From positions 923,017 to 987,016 of the forward strand of contig NC_090956.1 of assembly GCF_040807025.1 (NCBI RefSeq): a stretch of 64,000 bases of DNA. The letters run 5' to 3'. Below are positions 19,250-32,600 of this stretch, in pieces. Numbering within the stretch: position 1 is the first letter of the stretch; the number at the start of each line of letters is the position of its first letter. Below the pieces are notes generated by a model that was not told the DNA's origin, made no database searches, and worked only from the letters and a program-made list of their open reading frames with translations. The translations under genes and the position numbers were made by a program. This stretch comes from Struthio camelus (Eukaryota > Chordata > Aves > Struthioniformes > Struthionidae).

Positions 19250-22200
19250 CGGGATGTGTGACCCGGGATCTCTCCTCTCGGGTCTGACAGCTGTCAAGTG
19301 ACTGAGCAGTGAGCATGACTGGTGATGGTCTCTGGTTGGGGTTAGCGTTACTGTCTGTCTTCACTTCATGCACGAGCCCAAAAACCTTTCTGGCTGAGAG
19401 AGACAATGTCCGTTTCCGGAATCAGAAAAGAGTCCCCACAAGAATCTCATTTTGTAGAGGCTGGTAGAGAAATCTGCAGCTCAGGAAACTTCTAGTAATG
19501 AAAAACCGTGTGAAGAGGAGGAATGCAGAGCCACAGACACAGTGTAAATATCATTGCAAAGCAAATCAAGACCTCAGTCTGCAAATTGTTCACTTGAGAA
19601 AGTAATTTTTTGCATACAAGCATGTATGTCGCTAAATTGAGCTTTAAAAACATTCCTCACACGATATTATTTGCGGAGGAAGAAAACAAGTGAGTTACGC
19701 TAGCGCTTAGAGCAAGACTGTAGGAAGCTCTAGGATGAGATAAAATGACAGAATTTAAATGTTGCCAAGCAGATTTCTGACTCTTGCAGTAAAGGATGTT
19801 GTTTACCATCCTGAAAACCATGAAATCACTTACAGAAGGAGAAAAATAATTAAGTATCATTCTTTGTTGACATTTTTTGTGGAAACCTTTCATTCAGTCA
19901 CAGTGTCTTTCTGTAATTAACTTACTGGTGCAGACAGGAAGTCATCCAACCTTTTCATGCTTTGGCAACAACCGTGCAAGTTTTCATGCCAGTACGGTAT
20001 TCTGAATGTGCACACTGTGCAGTCAGGTGTAGTCGTTCTTATTTAACTTCTGTTTACATAGACTTTCATACTTTAATCTCTCTGATAAAAGGTATGGAAG
20101 CAGACCGTGGCTTTCTGAGTATTTCACTGTGCATTTCCTTTGTCTTGGGAAAGTGCCACTCACCCCAAACTGCTCCCTCCTGGAGTTATGCCCGAGGATG
20201 CTCCCTCTCTGGGACATGCAGGCTTATTGCAGAATAAGAGATCTGTGCTTGGGGAGGGAGTTGCTGAACGTTTTGCTCCTCTGAGTTCAAAGACTCATTT
20301 TGTTCATTGCACGGAAGCAGTTTTAACTGTCAGCAATACTGTCTGTGCTGGCATGTGAGGAATGTGGGTTCTTCATTGTTCTAGGCGACAAAGACATTAT
20401 GGGAAACACAGCGTTTGTCAGGCAGATCAGAACGTCAGTCAGATGCTTTCTAGAATTCCAGACTTTAAATAAAAACCTTCCAGTTTTGTACGTGTCCCTC
20501 ATCCACATCAAAGACCAGCAGGCACCTGTGCCTGGGCAGATCAAGCAGGGGGGCTGCAGGCCCTCGAACCGGCAGTCAGGTGCAACGGCGGCTGTCTTTT
20601 TCACACAGAACCGGTGAAGCAAAGCCTCTGCTGGGCTCTCTGTTCCCCACAGACTCAGCAAATGTTTTTCACTGCTCAGCAACACAGTATACATTGCTGC
20701 TTCACTTTTCGAACTGCCAACTTGTAAACTTGTGATGAAATAGAACACTTCCCACTAAATTGCAAAAGTTCCATTAGATAGTATAAACGTCTTCTCTAGG
20801 AAAACAAGGCTGGTTGTTTTACTACAGTGTTTTCATAAGGCTCTGGAGATGGCATATGATCAGCCAGTGGTCAGAGAGAAATGGCTATTATGTAGCTCAG
20901 TCAAGAAAGTACTGAATAATCGTAGTACTAAGAGCCTAAGTACTAAGGTGTTGGAATGGTTTTAGCAGCCTAGATACCACCCTTGAGACTCCTGCCACAC
21001 TCCTGGCAGGAGCGTGCTGAGTTTTATTTATGTACTTATTTCCTTTAAATGGGAACTGCGCTAGCAAACCTCCACAGGACACCAAACACAGTCAACACAG
21101 TAATTTCATAACGTGGAAGTCTGATCTCACCTGTAAGGTGGAGGAGTTTCACCCGGGATGATGCTAGGAGTAAGACTGAACTCATGGCTCTTGGAAGAAG
21201 GTGACAACACTTCCTTTGCAGCGTAAAGCAAACTGTGTTAGAACCAGCCACCGAGTACTTTTAGGATGGCTTCAGTCATCATGCAGATGTGGGTACTGCC
21301 AGAGAAACTGCATGTGGCAACCCCTACACTACAGCGGTCTTGTGACCCTAGGGTTGATTCCTGAAAGTAGTTTTAGGGGATACCAATTTGCTGACAAGTG
21401 CCAGCCAGGAGCAAAGTGTAGCAGTCCTCAGAGAGTGATGGAAGCAGTGACGGCTCACTAGAGAGGATCCAGCGTGGGCCGGTGAGGTCAGCGGGTGCAG
21501 AGTGTGCTGCGAGCTGCAGGTACTGCAGAGACCCTTGGAACTATAAAGAAGCAGCAGCACACTGTTATAGTTTATTGACAAAGGAAAATGAAGTGAATTC
21601 TTACCAGCACATTAGAGACAAATCCTGTAAATTGAGCAGTGTGACAAGAAAAAATGCAAATGAGGAGAAGGAATGAGGGAGCCTAATGGGTGCCTGTTCC
21701 TCTGCCCTAATTGGGGCAGAGGAACTGAACCAGTGGATTTAGTCCCTCTCAAACTCTTTAGTTCCTCTCTTCCCAAACTAAAACTAGTGGGTGCAGCTGG
21801 GAGCTACCAAGTTTCCAGGATCTCCAACTTAGCATGCTCTGTATATAATGGTGGATTTGGGGAAGGGAGCAGGTAAAATTTTTTTACCGTAAGCACTGCT
21901 CTATATATGACCCTACAGCAGGAGTCAGATTGTGAACTTCCATTTAGTGGGAACTACCTTTTGAATCCTCAGCTCTCTCTCCTCCCTGGCCCCTGTTCTA
22001 CTGCAGCCTCTACTTGCTGTGTCAGGCTGGGATTTTGGGAAGGGGGTCACAAATTATCTATGCAGCAATGGTGGGTGGGTCTTGTCTTCTGTCGTTTGTC
22101 ACCTGTCTGGTCCAGGTACAGCCTCCTGATGGGAGAGAGCAGAGTAGCCTCCAGGCTCATGCTGAAACCAGTAAAATATCCTGTTAGAATAGCTAAGGCA

Positions 22201-24348
22201 TTTGAACTCTGAGCCTGTGTGCATGGAGCAAAAGGAGCCCCTTGAGCAATAGAGGCTTTGACTTTAGAACTGTGGCAAGTCACCTAGGACAGCGTAGCTT
22301 CCAGCAATAAGAAACAAAAATGTCTATTTGGAGACATTCTAGAAATAAAGGTAAGAAGACAAATATTAAAATGAAGAAAATGTTGAAGAAATGTCATCCA
22401 AGTATGGTAAAGTTGAGCTTTTGCTTAATGCTTTTTATCAAACAAACATTCCTTTAAAAGCACTGATTATGCCTAAAGGAGGGGTAAACCTAGATATTTC
22501 ACTCTGTTGCCATGTTAAGAAGTCTTTTGCAAAGACTATGTCTGTCAGCTTGGCTGTATTGCCAGCATACTTTGTTAACTTTTTTTTTTTTGTTTTAATT
22601 TTGTGATCAGTGTGTTACCAGGACAGGGCCAGAAATACTGCATGCATCCTGTGTGACTCAGCTCTTAGAATATAACTAATGCCTTCAACCCCAGTCCCAA
22701 TACCTGTGTTCCCTTTTGTGGATACTCTGCTGTGTCTGTGTGATGGAGCAAAGGTTGGGCGTGTAAAACTCATGCAAAGAAGGATTCCAGTACCCCTGAC
22801 GTTGAAGGGAAAAAAGTGTTTTGAATCAGTTTAAAACATATCTAAAAGTAGTTTAATCTTGTTTTCCACAGTGTGGACTGAACATAAGTTAAAAATGTGA
22901 AAATGCTGCCCTTCAGCATGCTGTTTTTATGGTTGGTGCGCTAAATGGATAAAGTGAGCTGAAAGACATTCTAAACTTTGCTTAAAACTTACTTGAAGTG
23001 GCTCTTCCTTTCCTGTCCTAGTGTTTTCCTGTTGCTATCACTAGGAAGTATACTGATGACTCTGCAAAGAGCATTCTCAGGGGTTAGGCAGTTAAATGGA
23101 AATAAATTCCAGATGGAGAATAAGTGTATGAACGGCTACTGCAAAATTGTGAAAAAACATAATGGAAGGTTAAAAATTAGCAGTTGAGTATTCTTAATTT
23201 TACTCAGATATGAAAATAAAGCTTTTATTCTGCATGTATGTTCCCATATCCTAAGTATGTGTCTCAACATACCCATCAGAAAAAAATATACATAAAATTC
23301 AGCCTCAGGAAACAATATAAAAAGAAATAACTACTCCTTCCAGTGTTCTAAGGTGATGAGCAACTGACAAAGATCTGTACAGACAAACCTGGGATCCTTT
23401 CTGTAACAGATTTCAGAAACAAAGCCCAAATTCTCAGTGTTTAGCCAGTGCAGAGTCTGTAAGCAATAAAGCAAACACAGATTGCAGGGCATGCAGCCAG
23501 TCAGGTCCAGCAAGGCTGGATTTTGCTCAGTGAAGTGTAGGTGTGTTTTAAATTTTAATCTAATCTAAATCTTTTATTGGATTTCTTAAAAGGGGGGGAA
23601 ATATTTACTAGTTTGCCTTGCTAGTCTCTCTGGATTTAAATGCATTTTGGCTATATTGTTTTATAAAACAAAGACCAATCCGGAGGTTTCTGACTTCAGA
23701 TTACTAAATGTTCACAGATTTAACAGCAGGAGAGCTAGAGTAGAAAGCCCATATATGTTGCAAGTCTTTCCTTGAGCCATGGGGTAAACAGAGGGTAATG
23801 TTGTAGCTCCCGTTTTCATTATATTCCTGTACAAAAGCCGGTGAGCATCTCAGGCAAAATACGGCTCCTTTTGTGAATAAACCCTTCTGCAGGCAGCTGC
23901 AGATGGGAACACTGCAGTGACACTGCCTTCAGTGAAGACAAGTTGACAATGAGGTAATGGTTGGAGGTCCCAGAGGTACAGGTCCCAGGACATGCATTAC
24001 CTTGGGAAATAAAATGCTTTTATTTTCTCCGAAGAGAGTAAATTCTGCCCTCGCGTCTTGCAGGAAATTCAAGTAATGTGAAGCAGCTGGAGTTTCTGCT
24101 TTCTAAATTACTCTCGCAGGTCTTTCCTTATGCAGGAAGCAATCAAAACCTCGTGATGTTAAACTGCATCTGATTTTAAGTAGAAAGAAGCAACCCTGTA
24201 TTAGAGTCATCTACATAAGAGGAAATGCAATGAGAATCATCTTCTCTCTTTGCGTAAGGGAGTGAGACATCATAAACCAATTATTTTTATATTTTTAGCA
24301 AACTTTGTACTTACTAGCTGGGAGATCTTGCTGATCTGGCCAAATTAC

Positions 24349-24380
<32 letters not shown>

Positions 24381-26300
24381 AAAAAAAAAAAAAAGCCCTG
24401 ATCTTTTCGAAGGTCTTCATGAAGAATTAATTCTTATGGTTTGCTCCATGTGCTGGTATAGTCACACTGCAAACTAGCCTAAGTAAAAAAAAGAAAAAAA
24501 GGAGCATCTAATCAGATTAAACCAAGCAGCATTACCTTTTTTTCTTTGGAAAAGTCAGAAAGACACTTGCTACTTCTTTAGCTGTGGCCTGTGAACACTG
24601 GCCTTTTGTACATTTGATATTTTATCTACAAGTAACTTTGTGTTAATCTAATTTATGCATTGCTGATTACTGAAATTATTATATTATTTCAGCAGTCTTT
24701 CTTCCAGGATGCTGCATTATGCATAGCACTAATCTTTAATTCTATTTTCCAACATTTTAAATTTCAGAAGTTTTCTTAGTAGCCAACTGTTTTGTTTTGA
24801 AATCCTGCCTCAGGATAATTTAGTAACACAAATTCTCGCTTAAAATAGCAGGACAAAATATTCTATTTACTCACAATATGAATGTAAAATATGCAGCATC
24901 CCTCACATGAGCAGTAAAAACATATTGATATTATCTTAAAGGCAAAGGAATTTTGGAGAAAAAAACCAAACTATTGTTCTTCCTCTGGTGGGCAATATGC
25001 ACTCAACAGCATTCTTAGTCTTGAGAAAGATATTACTGTCTCTAAATCCTCTTCTCCTGCCCCCTTTGATGTGCTATTACACTGTAATACTTTTTCCTCA
25101 TTCATTTTATTAAAATTTCTCTTAAACCCTGTTTTAGCCTACTAGCCTGAATACTAAACATGATTAGCTTAAATGCTACTTGAAAACAGTTCACGTTTAT
25201 ACTGCTTGATCCAGCTAGTGCTGACAAAGATTTAAGGTGATATTAGTCTACGGTAGCAACAGCACTTGCGATTGTTCTTACAGTGGCATGAAACTTATTT
25301 AGAGGCAAAATACTGTCCCTTCCCCCAAGGAATCCCATTATAGACCAATTTTAAATAATAAAAGGTTCATGATTCTAAGCCATTTTTCCATGTAGGTCTA
25401 TATGTCTGATCAGCCCTGTCTAATGGGCAGGATTCTCAGTACTGCTGAGGGAGCCCTAGCTCTGGCGAGACACGTGGTAGATGCTGTCAAAACTCTCATG
25501 AAAGAAAAACTGGAAAACTCCTTCCAGACTCTCCAAGGGCGGCGCATTGCAAGCATTAGAGCATAGGCAAAGTTGCTGTCCTGTGAACTTTAACAGCTAA
25601 AAAGTAATATTCATGGGAGGATGCACAAAAGCCAGTACAGCAGATCTGACTCTCAACATCAGTTTGTTGCAGAACTCGAGGCATTTTGCACCAGAGCTCA
25701 GTACATTTGTTTTCTCCATTAGCTGCACAATATAACATATCACAGCAGGAGTACAGTACCAAGATCACCCACCGTCGCCAGCCAGTGCACAGTCTGCCTG
25801 GCCTTCCTGGCCACCTCTGGCTGAACGTGCCATAGGCACAGAAGTATGTGTTTTCACATAATACATCTGCTTCCTAAAAAGCTTACAGTGTATTGTTATT
25901 TATTGTAACATCTAAATGGCCTGGGAGCTAGAGCTTTGTAAGTAACTGGTAGGCACAGAAATTTCAGAGAGATCTAAATAACTTAACTCTCATAGGAACA
26001 AAAGGAACACCAAAGCGACAAAAACATTTGCCACTTTTGCAAATGCAAAGCATTTGACTTCTGCAAAGCAGAAATCTCCAGCTTGTACCTTCTCAAGTAT
26101 TTAAGGGCTCCCTGTTGTTTCACTAGTACAGCATAACCCTGAAGAACATCTGCTCTAAATTTCTCCAGGGTTGTAAATCTACGGTCATATTATTATGTAA
26201 TTATTCCAGTTGTGCTTTGTTGACAATACAAATGTATTTGGCATAATACAATCTCCCGCTTCTTAAAATAGCTGTTTGGATGTGTTCTTTCATGTTTACA
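19250..26300 (+). other. AT-richer non-coding stretch upstream of SCNN1B coding exons
   Basis: GC content drops sharply at about 19.3 kb. No exon, RNA gene or recognised transposon is visible up to the SCNN1B acceptor at 26301. If exon 1 lies at 17.6-17.8 kb this is SCNN1B intron 1; otherwise it is 5' flank. A poly-C/poly-A tract lies at 24350-24394. Confidence 0.5.
24350..24394. repeat. Poly-C21 / poly-A24 homopolymer tract
   Basis: Twenty-one C followed immediately by twenty-four A on the + strand. Such adjoining homopolymers are unstable and error-prone in sequencing, so the exact lengths are uncertain. Confidence 0.9.
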
Positions 26301-26301
26301 G

Positions 26302-26309
26302 ACACCACC
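26302..26309 (+). other. SCNN1B: SCNN1B 5' UTR end in the first coding exon
   Basis: The acceptor CATGTTTACAG is followed by ACACCACC and then ATG at 26310. The CCACCATG context is a good Kozak match and the start agrees with the family N-terminus (MxxKKY), so this ATG is preferred over the upstream in-frame ATG at 26280, which lies in the intron. Confidence 0.75.
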
Positions 26310-26620
26310 ATGAACCTGAAGAAGTATTTCATTCGAGCACTGCACCGTCTCCAGAAAGGCCCTGGCTACACGTATAAAGAGCTGCTAGTCTGGTACTGTG
26401 ATAACACCAACACACATGGCCCCAAACGCATCATCAAAGAGGGGCCAAAGAAGAAATTCATCTGGTTTTTCTTAACTTTGCTGTTTGCATCTCTGGTCTT
26501 CTGGCAATGGGGTATCCTCATTAACACGTATCTCTCCTATAATGTCACCTCATCTCTCTCTATTGGATTTAAGACTATGAAGTTCCCAGCAGTCACAGTC
26601 TGCAATGCCAACCCTTTCAA
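26310..26620 (+). CDS. SCNN1B: SCNN1B first coding exon: N-tail, TM1, first palm strand
   Basis: The exon runs from ATG to donor CAA|GTGAGT. It encodes residues 1-103 plus two bases: a basic amphipathic N-tail, the His-Gly gating motif at 36-37, TM1 (about 50-71) and the first palm strand [18 protein letters not shown]. Confidence 0.95.
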
Positions 26621-29600
26621 GTGAGTTTTTCCTTTACCTAATTTATCCAGTCATGCGTTAACACATTGAATTATATTGCTAGCATAAGATACTGTAGATT
26701 GGTTCCTGTCTCGTATCATATTAGGAGCATCAATGAAAATTATCATTTGAGGCACCAACTGGCACTAAAAAACAAACAAATTGGAACAATATAAAAATGA
26801 ATAGCTCAGATCCAAAGAAAGGCTTGTGTACCTGCAAGTTTGTCTGTTTTTCCTTACTGTATTAGTTAATGCAATAATGGTTATTGCCTCCCTGTAAATT
26901 TTGCCTGGCTCAGAGAAAACTTTAAAAGTTTCAACTAACTTGTCACAGCCAAGATCAGTCTCTTGATCTTTCCCCACAATTCCTTTCTTTTCTTCTTCCT
27001 CGTCATGAACGTATCTCTTATCGCCTGTACTTCAGTCATTAAGTACTAGTTAAACACTAGTATCTGCTCCAAGTTACAGCATTATAACTCCAGGATAACT
27101 TCAAATGAGTAACTGATTTTGTTAGTTCAGATTTATATCCATGCAGTAGCGTAGTCCAAAATGAGATGCTTACAGCTGACGCACAGGAAAGTGTGTTTTT
27201 TCCTCTCTCCTTGCTAGAGATATTTTGTGTAAATTAGCAGTGAATTGTTTGAAATACAATCATGTCAGTTCTGTGAAGTACAGCAAGTTCATCAGGACAG
27301 CACTCGTTGTTTATCTTCCAGCTAATTTTATGTCTGGTTGCTGCCCCATTTCTGGCTGCTAGGATACACGTTTTCAAACTGGTTGTGCTTTGCAAGGAGA
27401 CTCCCTTTGTTCTCCAGTAAATCTTTATGAAACAAGCTGAGGTCCAGCCTAATAGCATGACAAGTTCTGTTTCGTACTGCTACCACCATTACACCACCTG
27501 GTAACTGCTCTTTGTCCTGCAGATATTCAGAGGTGAAACATCTACTGAAAGAGTTAGACAAACTCATTGAGGCAGCTCTGGAAAGGATCCTCCAGCCCAC
27601 ACAAGGGGACACCATCTCGCCCCTGCCACTAAACAGCAGTGAGAACATCTCCCAGACACTAGATCTGAGGCTGTGGAACCAGATACCTCTGGTCCTCATT
27701 GACGAGCATGACAAAGATCATCCTGTCATTGTGGATATCTTTGAGACCAACCAGACTGGCCCAGGGAACCAAACTGCTACTTCTCCTGTCACATCCAACA
27801 CAACATCAGAAGAAAAAAAATACAAATTGGCAGTGAAACTGGTAAGTGAGGGTCCCATGATAACAGGACCAACTATATATCTTGCAAAAAACAACAAGAG
27901 GGGAAAGGAGGACGGACAGGCAGGGTATGTTGCACGTGCTCTGCTGGAATGTAATGCGGAGATCAGACCTCGAGGTGTCCCTTCATACCCAGCTGCCTGC
28001 ACTGTGTATCAGTGCCGGCTCACCTAGGGCCCTGGCCAAAGGCAAGGCTCTTTGCATCCCTGCCAGAACAGTCCTGCTGCCTCAGTTTGCAGTTGCTTGA
28101 GGAGCACTATAGTTCCATATCCACTTATTGCTCAAGCTGACATGCACAGATAATATAGCTGAGGGAATTCCTACTCGTACTGGTGCCTGTGGGCAACTTC
28201 TGCAGTACAAGGGAGATGTAACTCATGGACAGTTTGCAAGTTCTGGTATCTTATTTCAAGGCTCCAGGGCTGGGGGGAGAGGGGGGTTGAGCAAGGCAGC
28301 ATAGAGGTATTTTGTTTAACAGTTTTTAAAATTTCAACGAGGGGGAGGTCTGATCCTTCTACAAGTTGCACACCCAGACATCTGACTGAAGCTGCTGGGA
28401 ATCTGCATATGGGGCCTACAGCAGGATCATGCCCTAAATAGAACAGGGAACCCAGCCAGAAGCCACATTAAGTTAGTGCATGACAAATTTAGGTAGCTGC
28501 AAAACAGCTAATGACTTCAGTAAGATCAACAAATTCCTCATGCAGAAATGAACTGACACAGTGCTAATAGCCTAGAATTGCATCTTAGAGGTATGAGAAG
28601 GATGCTGACAGCAAATAATTCAGCCTCTGATAATAAGAATGCTAGAAACACTGGGCAGCAATGGATAGGGTAGTGACTGAGCTGTGTATAACGTTCAGTC
28701 AGTGAGGTCTGAGGTAAAATTTGTCTGTGGTGTAGAGGAACAATGTTGTATATCCTCTGAAGCCACATACTGAAGGCCTGCTCTGTGCTGCACAAAGAGC
28801 TATAGGCAGTGCTGCTCTAGGCAGGTTATCCTGCCATGTTCACGTGTTCCTCCTTGTTCCAGCATCCAAAATGCTGAAGAGGGGCTGCAGCTGCTTCTCT
28901 TGCCCGTCATCTGCTGTAATGCTCACAGCTGTACATGGTAGTCTCACTTCCCTCCACCCTCTTCTTGCATGAAGGCTTCAAGGATACTGTCTGATCCAGG
29001 CAGAATGTTACAGGCCAAGACCTTGGAAGCTGAGAAACCAGTACAGCCCTAAAGAATTGACCAAAACATGACATTTTCCTTAAGCTTGTGGAGCTAACTG
29101 CTGGGACAGATAGAGGATCTGTCCAGCTGGGGAAATCTCACAATTTCCCTGTAGAAAGGGCCAGTCTGTTAAACACAGGATTTGACAGCCATTTCCACAG
29201 CACTTTCTGGCCTTACCTCTTTTCAGCTTCACAAGAGCAAGCGGAAAGAGCTGGCATCAAACTGAACACGTTGAAGGGAAGGAACTACTCTTTGTACGTT
29301 CCCTTTTGTTTTCCTGTTATCTTCTCTTGAAGCCAGCTCACCACTTAAGACCTAACTCCTGTGTGTCTCCAGTGCAGCCATCAGGGCTCCAACGACTGCA
29401 TCTACAGGAACTTCACCAGTGCAGCGCAGGCAGTGACAGAGTGGTACATTCTGCAGTCCACGAGCATCCTCTCCAAAGTCCCACTGAAAGAAAGAATTAG
29501 AATGGGCTACCAAGCAGAGGACATGATCCTCGCATGTCTCTATGGGGCTGAACCCTGCAACTACAAGTATGTGTATACTAAACTTCTTGCCTTTTCTCCT

Positions 29601-32600
29601 GGCATGTCAGGAATGCCACAGCTAAAGAGACGATGGCATTCTTTTTTCTTTTTAAGGTATATTATCTGTTGATGAAAAGATTTCTGCTTGTCTTTAAATC
29701 TAACAACATTTCCCAGAGGGTTTCTGGATGTGATGCTGGTTGAAATGGTGTATTTTGGGCTAGAGCTGGCTTGAGTTTTAGACTTCAGGTTAATTTTAGA
29801 CAGAAAAGCTACCTAACCTCTATCTGGTGTCCGAGTGGGCTTGTATAACCTCTGCTTACATCCATGTACTACTACCAGCTAGTTCAGGTTTGCTTCTGGA
29901 AACAGATTCAAGTTGCATCTTAATCAGCTTGAGCTTCTTCACTTTTCCGTGCTTAAAATGCTAATGTTCATAGGCTCTTATATGCCAGTAAGAAACTCCA
30001 ATAGTGAAATTCTGATGGGAATCTTACTTTAGATATCTGTATTTATTAGCAAACAGTTCACAATCAGCAGATAAATTCACAATAAGTTTTGCCAGTCTTC
30101 TTCTGAATTAGAATCTGTCTAGTATGACAAAGGAATTTGTTGGCAAAATATTATTAACTCCTTTCCTTATTAATTGATAGACGTGCTACGGAAGCCATAA
30201 ATCTATTAAAGGACTGTAGGGTCAGCAGTAGTTTAGCTAATACTGACAGCCCTTGAAGTCTGTGGGAATTGTGTGTGTTTTGTACCTACATGGCTGGCCT
30301 CTGATCTTTTTAATTTTATTTCTTCCATTTGCATTAACTTAAAATGTCTCACGTAATGCTGATGTATCCACTACTGTTGCTGTCAGAAGATGAGTTGTTG
30401 GTGGCTTAAAAATGACAGATTTTTTCCATGAGGCTCTCACTTGAGAACTTACCCCATTATATAATGTAGTTTTGTCTCTGTAGCTTGAACAGAGAATCTG
30501 TGCATTGCTGATGGCTTTGTCTATGAAGAAAAGCCCTGAAATAGTCTGAAGTCATGTTTATGTTTATTTTGTTTTTCTAACAGCAATGAACAGCCATTCA
30601 TGAATGAAGAGTCAGTCTGCAGGAAACCTGGGTACCAGTGATTGATCTGTATATTCTTTCAAAGAGAGTTTGGGGCCGTGTTTCTCCTCTTTCTTTCTGA
30701 GGGGAAACTGTGTGCCTAAACACACTAATGATGCGCTTCTCAACAGAGGCATACACTCTATCTTGGTGCAGGACACCCCTACACAGCATGCTGCTGACTG
30801 CTGTAGTTCTTCTAGTTAGCCCTGCACAGAGGCTTGGGTCAGTTAGTCTAGCAATGAGAACTGAATGAGGCAATGAGCTCTAGCTGTGAGGCTGGCTCTT
30901 CTAGAGCTACAGCCAGATTATTCACCCTATTAGACAAAAACAATCCACCCCTTACTTTGCACATCAAAGCAAGACCCAAAATTAAGATAGCTAATTGTAA
31001 TTTTGGATGGGCCATTTTGCTTATGGCCTTTTGAGCCTAACACCACCAGTGAGACCTTCACTGAACATTTAGTGATAACCAGCTGCCAGCTCAGGTTTTG
31101 AGTCAGTGTACCACTTGCATAGAAGTATAGCCCTCAGTTACACCATCATGTTTTACCCAAGGCTCTGAAAAATGCATTTAACCCATTGCTGTTTCCTGTG
31201 AATGGCAAATTTCCATATTCAGTTTTGAGAAACTTGAGTGCAAAACAGCAGCCCAGACTGCAGAAGCAATACCACATTTTAAAGAATGTAACACGATTAT
31301 TGTCAACTAACTAGATATAACACCAACCAAATCTGTTACTGTAGCTCAGATCAAGCAATTATTTCTTTTTGTCTCACCTGTGTGAAAAAATATTCCTTTG
31401 CATTATGACAAAGCGTTACTCTCAGTGGCTGTGTCTCAGTACGTGCCAGTACCTTGCTGTTTTTTTTTTTTTTTTCCCAACAGTAGATTGATTGAAATTA
31501 TATTAGCTGGAATTTTTAATGTAGGTGTTTAACAAGTTAAGGAATTTAAAGTGAACCCCAGACCAAGCTGCCAGAAACCTGTTGCACTAGAGCCATTATT
31601 TTATAGCCTTTTAGTTTTCCCTGAGACTCATAGTTTTATATGCATAATTTTTTTTCAGGAATTTCACCCAAATCTATCATCCAGACCACGGGAACTGCTA
31701 CATCTTTAACTGGGGCATGGACGAGGAGGCTTTGAATTCTTCCAACCCTGGAGCTGAGTTTGGTAAGAAAAAGCTTGCTAAAGAAGAAGGAATTAAAGGA
31801 ACAGAAGTGCTGTGAATTATTCTGTCTCTCAACAGCAATTTTTGTTATATATAACAGATTTATGATTTCTATGTCTCTAGAGCACTACAGCAGGGAATAA
31901 TTTTTCCAGAGGGGATAAACCCCCAAAAGGGAAATGCTTTGCACAGAAACAAGTAATATGACTACAGTTAGTAGAAACGTAACGACATTTTAAAAACATC
32001 CACATAGCCGCAATATCTGAGAGAATGTCTGAACAATCAGGCGTTTCCATTCTGTGCGTTTGCCATCATGCATACTTATGCACATGTAGCACTGACCATA
32101 ACAGACAGAATTTTTCCCCAAGGAACGGAGATTTCTGTGCACAATGAGAAGAAAACATTCTCATTATTTTTCCAAAGACTCACATTTCAGTACAGTTCTG
32201 CATTTCATGTTCTGAGTATTGTGTTTGGTGTCCCAGGGCTGAAGCTAATTCTGGACATCAGCCAGCAAGACTATATCCCCTACCTGTCGTCAGCTGCTGG
32301 GGCTAGGCTAATGCTGCATCAACAGAAGAGCTTCCCATTTCTTAAGGATCAGGGCATCTATGCAATGGCTGGGACGGAAACCTCTATTGGCGTATTAGTG
32401 GTATGTGTGGCATTCCTCTAGAGCAAATTATCTGAGAATAATGTTATCTGATGGGACTGTAACCAAGTTTTTCAATCTTAGCTGAACTGGCTCAAACCAA
32501 AAGAGTCAAGGTGTATGCTAGCTATGGGCTGGAACAGTTTATGGAGACTTTTATGTAACTGTCCTGGCAAAATGCTTTATTAAAGCCAAAATACTGAGCT

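Noticed and set aside
20323-20748. Minus-strand open frame of 141 codons
   Set aside because: Isolated, no family resemblance, no supporting splice sites or neighbours; within the chance expectation for this much non-coding sequence.
27842-28027. In-frame extension past the SCNN1B exon 27523-27841
   Set aside because: A clean GTAAGT donor is at 27842 and the family sequence continues exactly at 29373, so the extension is intron read-through.
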